From: Gillisia marina
GTDB lineage: Bacteria; Bacteroidota; Bacteroidia; Flavobacteriales; Flavobacteriaceae
Direction: 5' to 3'
DNA: 64,000 nt
NCBI RefSeq assembly: GCF_000258765.1
Contig: NZ_AJLT01000025.1
Span: 35,746 to 99,745, forward strand
Part shown: piece by piece, positions 59,501-64,000 of the stretch
Layout of the letters: each line of letters begins with the position of its first letter
How positions within the stretch are numbered: the stretch's first letter is position 1
Notes under the pieces: model-generated
Seen by the model: the letters and a program-made list of their open reading frames with translations, nothing else
What the model was told of the DNA's origin: nothing
Database searches by the model: none
Translations under genes and position numbers: made by a program

Positions 59501-59559
59501 CTCTTTTTAGCTATCCACAAACTAAATCTTACACCGTTGGTGTAGAATTAAGCTTCTAA
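56524..59559 (+). CDS. SusC/RagA-type TonB-dependent outer-membrane transporter
   Basis: A 1011-aa transporter. The signal peptide ends at FAQ. A carboxypeptidase-regulatory-like domain follows (VTDDAGLPLPGVNIVVKGT), then a TonB-box-like segment DEVIVVGYG, the plug (ILQGQAAGVQVTAANGRPGN, LYIVDGTPID) and a 22-strand barrel ending in an aromatic C-terminus (TVGVELSF). It imports oligomeric nutrients together with the SusD protein encoded next. No glycoside hydrolase or peptidase is adjacent, so the substrate cannot be named. Confidence 0.96.
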   Translation: MEKRLNGILTLLLAFVVQFTFAQDKTVTGTVTDDAGLPLPGVNIVVKGTNSGTQTDFDGNYSISAQAQNTLVFSFIGFAKQEIVVGTQSLINVSLGADAAALDEVIVVGYGSTRRELSTSAISTVTAEDIEDFVPSTSVDNILQGQAAGVQVTAANGRPGNTAFVQIRGVGSINASTTPLYIVDGTPIDASDVANINPGDIASFSILKDAATVSKYGSRGANGVVLITTKQGKPGDAKITFRSSLGYGEKIDDPFDLMNAEQKLELERQYAALGVNAAQSLPGATASPEELQRLIALDTNWEEELLRKSYIQSNALSISGAEDKLSYFLSLGYDKNDGIIDRIDGFERISGRLNTTYQAKDWLTVGMNVSMARSTTDLPRDRNNVQNPFRGVYDYNPYEPLFLRDADNNIVVDAEGNNVFNPTSTGFPIARALTTEPENNRNFLIIGSGFADIKLTDKFSNRFSVGATSNRFNRTNRSVAGGLLQSFVGDANFPGTQTDTFSLDFEYNVNNIFSYSDTFNELHNFRADFLLEYNENIFTNLTSTSRGFPSPDIPYQAVAAEATAASSTEARRILFSQGLFLDYNYDEKYILSGSIRRDGSSRFGPNNKYGYFYSGSAAWNIARENFLEDSFVNDLKLRASYGTSGNQNIGNFEFLNLLGFGTYNGFTTAIPLGVGNPDIKWEAQAILDVGVEFALFNNRVSGVVDYFKKTSDDLLLDRPISQTVGDENNAITANIGKIENTGVEVSLKGDVVRNSNFIWTIGGNASFLDNEVLELVDGADIPNGTTRLVEGQDVYSYYLVRYAGVNPANGEPLYLDVDGNVTNEYSTADAVLIEGKSPFADVEGGFYTSFRYKGFGLRSDFIFKSGNYILNFQRSSGISALNIDSNQRVEAFDYWMQPGDTDVLPSPLFGDTADQTSTRFLEKGDYIRLRTLTLDYRVPSEMINSFGINSLRIFATGQNLLTFTDYEGDPEIGIGSAENAQPGDQGFVPGEFSLFSYPQTKSYTVGVELSF

Positions 59560-59578
59560 TAAAAAAAAATAATAGACA

Positions 59579-61028
59579 ATGAAAAATAATTTTAAATATG
59601 TAATAATTTTGTTTCTGTCGCTCTCTTTATTTAGTTGCGACGATGAAATAAACGATCTTCAGCCTTTTGTGAATGGAAATCCAGATACTTTTTTTTAATA
59701 GTATTGCTACTTTTCAAAACGGTGTAGATGGAATTTATTCTCAATTCCAAAATTACTATGCGAGTACTGGTTCCGGTTTACAAGGTGTTCCTGATATTTT
59801 GTCAGACAACGTAGTTCTTGTATCTACAGGACGACGTTCTAATGAGGTATTGTATGATTATAGATACAACCCAAATTCAGGAGGAGCCATTACACTATAC
59901 TTTAGTGAGGCATACGAGGCAATAAATGCAGCAAACTTAGTAATTGGTCAAATAGATAACTTAGCTGATAGTCCTGAAAAGGATAATATTTTGGGTCAAG
60001 CTTTAATGGGACGTGCTTTTGCTCATTTTGATTTAGTACGCGTATATGGTAAGATTCCAACTCAAAGTGGAGATGCTAATTCTTCTTTAGGAGTACCTTA
60101 TATTAAGGTTGAAGATGGCGATACTGGAGACCCTTTAGCTCAACCAGCTAGAGAAACGGTTGCAAGTAACTATATGGAAATTATAGGAGATTTAGAAAGA
60201 GCTACAGGATTGCTTGCTACCAATAATGGAGAAGGTAGATTTGATAGAGATGCTGCTTTTGCACTTCTTTCTAGAGTTTACTTATATAATGGAGAATACC
60301 AAAAAGTAATAGATGCTGCAAATCAAGTTTCTGAACCGATTGCTACGCCAGCACAACTTCCAGGTGTATATACAGATTCTAATAATGCAGGTGTAATTAT
60401 AGAGTTTTCTGTAAATACATCTTCAGAAAGTAATGAGTCGAACGTAGGTGTGTTATATAGTCAGTCTAATAGTAGTTCTACTATTTCTGAGTATGCAATT
60501 GAATTTGATTTCTTTAACAGTATAGATACTACTGATGTAAGGAGAAATGTTATCCAATTTGTAGGGACTAATCAAGGAAATCAATACAATGCAGTTAAGA
60601 AATTCTTAGGTGAAGAAGGGCAAGTAAATGGTTTGCTAGATATAAAAGTTTTGAGAGCTGCAGAGGTAACTCTTAATAAGGCAGAAGCTCAATACAGATT
60701 AGGAATGGATGAAGCCGCACTTACAACCTTAAATATGTTGAGAGATTTACGTTTTTCATCTTATGATGGTGATGAATCTGGTACAGCACTTTTGGATGCT
60801 ATTTTGTTCAATAGAAGAGTTGAGCTTTCATTTGAAGGACACAGATTTTTTGATCTTAAGAGACTTGGAATGCCAGTGGTAAGATCTAACAATGGTGATA
60901 TCATTGACGGATCTGGAACGCCTCCAGAAGTATTAACTTTGCCGGCAAGTGATTTTAGATTCCAATTCCCAATTCCAACTGCGGAAACACAGGCTAACCC
61001 GAATTTTGAGCAGAACCCTGGTTACTAA
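59579..61028 (+). pseudogene. SusD/RagB surface lipoprotein, interrupted by one-base frameshift
   Basis: About 482 aa when corrected. The start at 59579 gives a lipoprotein signal with LSLFSCDD. The frame stops in the 8-T run 59689-59696. Removing one T gives NGNPDTFFNSIATFQNGVDG and continues through the rest. SusD features are visible: TPR-like helices (LMGRAFAHFDLVRVYGKIP), RDAAFALLSRVYLYNGEYQ and the C-terminal RRVELSFEGHRFFDLKRLG. It binds the substrate as lid of the SusC channel. The gene follows SusC by about 20 bp. Confidence 0.9.
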
Positions 61029-61048
61029 TAATTTAATTAATTATAAAA

Positions 61049-61888
61049 ATGAAAAATATACTATATAAATTATCAATTTTTGTCTTTGCAATGGGGATGT
61101 TTACCTCATGTGACCAAGGCGACGATATAGGTGATATCAATAATTATGACGGTGAAGGACAAGTTGCAATTGCTGGGTTTAATGGAGTTGCAAGCCAGAA
61201 TGTGGTTTTTGATCCTTCTGCCGATACAGAATCTACCTTTAGTGTTGGAGTCTCATCAATTTCAGATATGGATAGGAGAGTTCAAATAAGAGTTTCTGAT
61301 GAATCTACTCTTGACCCTTCTTTTTATACAATAAGCACTCTAACGCCAGTCATTGCTGCGGGTGATTTCACTACAGATATTACTATTACCACTGTCGGTA
61401 GTGCTGGAATTCCTCCTGGAGGGGCGGTGCTTGTTTTAGAATTAGTTTCTGTAGAAGGTTCTGAAATTTTAAGTGGAAGCGTTAAAACTCTATCTGTTGG
61501 ATTGGATGTTAAATGTCCTTCTGTAGATCCTTCTTTAATAGCGGGTACGTATGAAGTGACGGCTTCTACTTTCTTCGGGTTCTTCGAAGAAACAGTAACT
61601 GCTCGAGAAGTTGTCGCTGGTCCCGGTGCTAATCAATTCACAGTTGTGGATGGAGCTTATTTAAACGAGGCTTCTGAAGATTTAATTTTTACTATAAATC
61701 CAGAAACTGGGGATATAATAGCTTTAGATGAAACTAAAATTGCTTCAACTACTAGTTTTGGTCCTAATACTTATAAATTCCTTCCTGGTGGTCGAGTTTT
61801 AACTTGTGCTGGAATTATAGAATTGAATTTTGATTTTGGTGGAAATATTGCTGGAAACCCAAATTCTTTTAAATTGCTGAAGCAGTAA
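61049..61888 (+). CDS. SusE/F-position surface lipoprotein
   Basis: A 279-aa lipoprotein (MGMFTSCDQGDD at the signal end). The mature part has Ig-like strands (ESTFSVGVSSISDMDRRVQI) and a conserved-looking C-terminal domain with a Cys pair (DVKCPS, RVLTCAG). Its place directly behind SusC/SusD, 21 bp away, and the operon-ending terminator suggest an accessory ligand-binding lipoprotein. No catalytic motif is seen. Confidence 0.82.
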   Translation: MKNILYKLSIFVFAMGMFTSCDQGDDIGDINNYDGEGQVAIAGFNGVASQNVVFDPSADTESTFSVGVSSISDMDRRVQIRVSDESTLDPSFYTISTLTPVIAAGDFTTDITITTVGSAGIPPGGAVLVLELVSVEGSEILSGSVKTLSVGLDVKCPSVDPSLIAGTYEVTASTFFGFFEETVTAREVVAGPGANQFTVVDGAYLNEASEDLIFTINPETGDIIALDETKIASTTSFGPNTYKFLPGGRVLTCAGIIELNFDFGGNIAGNPNSFKLLKQ

Positions 61889-61908
61889 ATTTTTATTATA
61901 ATTTTTTT

Positions 61909-61934
61909 AAACCGCCCAATTGGGCGGTTTTTTC
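61909..61934 (+). terminator. Terminator of the SusCD operon
   Basis: AAACCGCCCA and TGGGCGGTTT form a near-perfect stem followed by a T run. Confidence 0.9.
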
Positions 61935-61970
61935 TTTTTGTATCATTTTCTACTTCTAACTTTATTATTT

Positions 61971-61978
61971 TACATTTG
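61971..61978 (+). promoter_or_regulatory. -7 promoter box before the putative porin
   Basis: TACATTTG fits TAnnTTTG and ends 18 bp before the ATG at 61997. The -33 element is not clear. Confidence 0.45.
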
Positions 61979-61996
61979 TAGCAGTCTATAAAGTCT

Positions 61997-63955
61997 ATGA
62001 AGCACCTGTCTTTTTCCCTAATTTTAATCTTCACTCCATTGCTACTTTTTGCACAGGAGCCCGTAAGAAATCCGTCAGAGATTAATCCTGAATTTCAAAA
62101 AGATACTTTAAAAAATATCTCAAAGGACAAACCCCTTCAAAAGAAGTTGGAACAAAAAGACAGCCTTCAAAAGCCGCCTATTTCAGCTTACAAAATATTC
62201 TCCATTTCCGGGGACTCCACATTTGTAGACACGACCTTGACTATTCAAAAGGATTATAAATTCAATTACCTTAGAAAGGACAATTTTGAATTAATCCCTT
62301 TCGCAAATGTTGGGCAAACCTATAATAAGCTCGCCTATAATTTTAATGAGAGAGGTCTAATCCCCAAGTTGGGTGCTAGAGCGAGACATTATAATTTTAT
62401 GGAAGTAGAGGATATTTACTATTATGAAGTTCCAACACCGCTTACAGAACTATACTTTAAAACCGTTCCCGAACAAGGACAAACCTTAGATGCCTTTTTC
62501 ACTATAAATACTTCAGAGAGACTAAATTTTTCAATAGCATATAAGGGACTTAGGTCTTTAGGGAAATATCAGAATGTACTAACAAGCACCGGAAATTTCA
62601 GAGCCACACTTAATTATTCAACCTTAAATAATAGATATAGACATAAATCTCATTTTGTCTCTCAAGATCTGTTGAATCAGGAAAATGGTGGACTTACAGA
62701 GCAGTCACTCGTCCAATACATCAATAAAGAAGAAGAATTCGACGATAGATCCATATTAGAAGTTAAATTCGAGAATGCCGAAAACATATTATTTGGTAAG
62801 AGATTCTTTTTAGCACACGAATTCGATCTTGTTAATGGAAAAAATAATAGGATCACTATAGATCACGAGCTGGATTTTAATGATAAAAAATATCTTTTCA
62901 GGCAAGATGCTCCGGTGGCATTTTTCGGAGAATCATTTAAAACAGGAAATCTTAATGATAGAGTAAAACTTAGAAACATTAATAATATTGCCGGTATTAC
63001 GTATGCCAATACTACGTTGGGACAATTAAAAGTAAAAGCGGGAGTCACATACTTTAATTATGGCTACAATTCAGTTTTTGTTCTGGAAGATCAAATTATA
63101 ACTAATAGACTTAAAGGAGAGAATTACGCGGCCGGAGCCGAGTATTTTAAAAGTTTTGGTCCCTTAAGAATGTATGGAGATTTTATGGTGAATGTAGCAG
63201 GCGACTTTACTGGACATAATTTCTTGGCGGGAGCAGATTATTTTATCAATAAGAATAATCAAGTAAAAGCCGAGCTTAGGAGTAACGAAAGTGCTCCTAA
63301 TTTCAATTTCCTGCTGTATCAGAGTGATTACATTAATTATAATTGGCAAAACAATTTCGAAAACACCAATACTCAAAGTTTATCTGTACATCTGGAATCA
63401 AAAAACTTGGCCAATGTAGAAGCAAGTTTTACCCGGATCGCCAACTATGCTTATTTTTCAAAAGCTGATACCATTTTTGTAAAGCCATTTCAAGAGCCTG
63501 GGGAAGTGAATTATCTTAAGCTGAAAGTAAGTAAGGAGCTTACTTATGGGAAATTTGCTTTGGATAATACCGTAATGTACCAAAAAGTTCTTAATGGAGA
63601 AGGGGTGTTAAATATCCCGGATTTCACCACTCGCAACACACTATATTATAAAGATCATTGGTTCAAGCGAGCCCTTTATTTGCAAACAGGATTAACTTTC
63701 AAATATTTTACCAGCTACCAAATGGATGCTTACGATCCTGTTCTAGCCGAATTCTATGTGCAGAACGAACAAGAATTTGGAGCTTTTCCGGTAGTAGATT
63801 TCTTTTTTAATGCAAAAGTGAAGCAAACTAGAATCTTTTTTAAACTGGAACATCTAAATTCTTTAATTACCGGAAACAACAATTTTGCCGCCCCAGAGCA
63901 TCCATACCGGGATTTCCTGGTAAGATTCGGCCTTGTTTGGGATTTCTTCCTTTAA
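61997..63955 (+). CDS. Putative outer-membrane porin (Porin_10 type)
   Basis: A 652-aa protein with a signal peptide ending at LFAQ, a proline/lysine-rich spacer (about 25-75), then a barrel-like region with alternating aromatic strands (PFANVGQTYNKLAYNF, LTELYFKTVPEQGQTLDAFF). It ends in FLVRFGLVWDFFL, an outer-membrane C-terminus. This matches the flavobacterial putative porin family. The substrate is unknown. The gene is complete in the window. Confidence 0.87.
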   Translation: MKHLSFSLILIFTPLLLFAQEPVRNPSEINPEFQKDTLKNISKDKPLQKKLEQKDSLQKPPISAYKIFSISGDSTFVDTTLTIQKDYKFNYLRKDNFELIPFANVGQTYNKLAYNFNERGLIPKLGARARHYNFMEVEDIYYYEVPTPLTELYFKTVPEQGQTLDAFFTINTSERLNFSIAYKGLRSLGKYQNVLTSTGNFRATLNYSTLNNRYRHKSHFVSQDLLNQENGGLTEQSLVQYINKEEEFDDRSILEVKFENAENILFGKRFFLAHEFDLVNGKNNRITIDHELDFNDKKYLFRQDAPVAFFGESFKTGNLNDRVKLRNINNIAGITYANTTLGQLKVKAGVTYFNYGYNSVFVLEDQIITNRLKGENYAAGAEYFKSFGPLRMYGDFMVNVAGDFTGHNFLAGADYFINKNNQVKAELRSNESAPNFNFLLYQSDYINYNWQNNFENTNTQSLSVHLESKNLANVEASFTRIANYAYFSKADTIFVKPFQEPGEVNYLKLKVSKELTYGKFALDNTVMYQKVLNGEGVLNIPDFTTRNTLYYKDHWFKRALYLQTGLTFKYFTSYQMDAYDPVLAEFYVQNEQEFGAFPVVDFFFNAKVKQTRIFFKLEHLNSLITGNNNFAAPEHPYRDFLVRFGLVWDFFL

Positions 63956-63957
63956 TA

Positions 63958-64000
63958 TTTTGGGCATTTCCCCTCGCGATGCTCGGGGTCGGGCTTTCCG
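63958..64000. repeat. GC-rich hairpin element, cut by the window end
   Basis: CCCCTCGCGATGCTCGGGG can fold on itself and is followed by TCGGGCTTTCCG. It is much richer in GC than the surroundings and looks like the start of a repeat element of Bacteroidota genomes; the rest is outside the window. Confidence 0.4.

Noticed and set aside
1..64000. tRNA, rRNA or prophage genes
   Set aside because: No intergenic stretch shows a cloverleaf or rRNA-like sequence, and no integrase, capsid or terminase protein was seen.

Overview
The window is low-GC DNA with flavobacterial gene content: GYDIA-type GHMP kinase next to a class II HMG-CoA reductase, exosortase XrtF with its partner protein, a SusC/SusD pair, HYC_CC_PP and DUF2911 proteins, and promoters with the Bacteroidota TAnnTTTG box. 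It is best read as a chromosomal segment of a marine-type Flavobacteriaceae (Gramella/Zunongwangia-like). The genus is an inference, because no rRNA or tRNA gene was found.

Layout. 0-2.2 kb: PpiD-like foldase. 2.3-4.9 kb: a compact mercury-resistance-type operon on the minus strand (ArsR regulator, MerTP-like transporter, MerA-like flavoenzyme, GDCCVxC protein) with a recognisable operator/promoter. 5-8 kb: a lipoprotein, then mevalonate-pathway genes. 8-13.7 kb: dipeptidyl peptidase IV and two POT peptide transporters, a peptide release-and-uptake unit. 13.8-21.6 kb: thioredoxin-like protein, ComEC, NlpC/P60 lipoprotein, LpxB, SurE and a C-terminal processing protease. 22-29 kb: rod-shape operon (mreBCD, PBP2, rodA) behind purH. 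29-32 kb: ABC permease, free methionine sulfoxide reductase, XrtF pair. 32.2-47.7 kb: a large copper/heavy-metal island: HYC_CC_PP, CusA-TolC, CusB, DUF2911, two HMA-AraC regulators, DUF305, PepSY, DUF3347, a 16-cysteine four-helix copper protein, CopA P-type ATPase and a Met/His-rich Spy-like protein. 47.8-56.4 kb: zinc metalloprotease, LysS, YqaE, LipB, a large lipoprotein and RNase HII. 56.5-64 kb: SusC/SusD/lipoprotein operon and a putative porin.

The metal island is the most interesting part. Two paralogous small regulators join an HMA-like metal-binding N-terminus (MVCxRC) to an AraC-type helix-turn-helix and bracket the DUF305-PepSY-DUF3347 genes. Metal-binding modules recur through the island: Cys/His heavy-metal-binding domains in CusB (one) and CopA (two), DUF3347 both fused to CusB and free-standing, and HMA domains in CopA and in both regulators. 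The part from cusB to copA is bracketed by inverted copies of a MITE-like repeat of about 140 bp.

A second window-wide feature is at least eight otherwise intact genes broken by a single-base frameshift, several at runs of 7-8 T. A ninth may explain the CusA-TolC fusion. In every case the next frame continues the expected protein. This looks more like consensus indel error than gene decay, so these genes should be treated as probably functional until the reads are checked.
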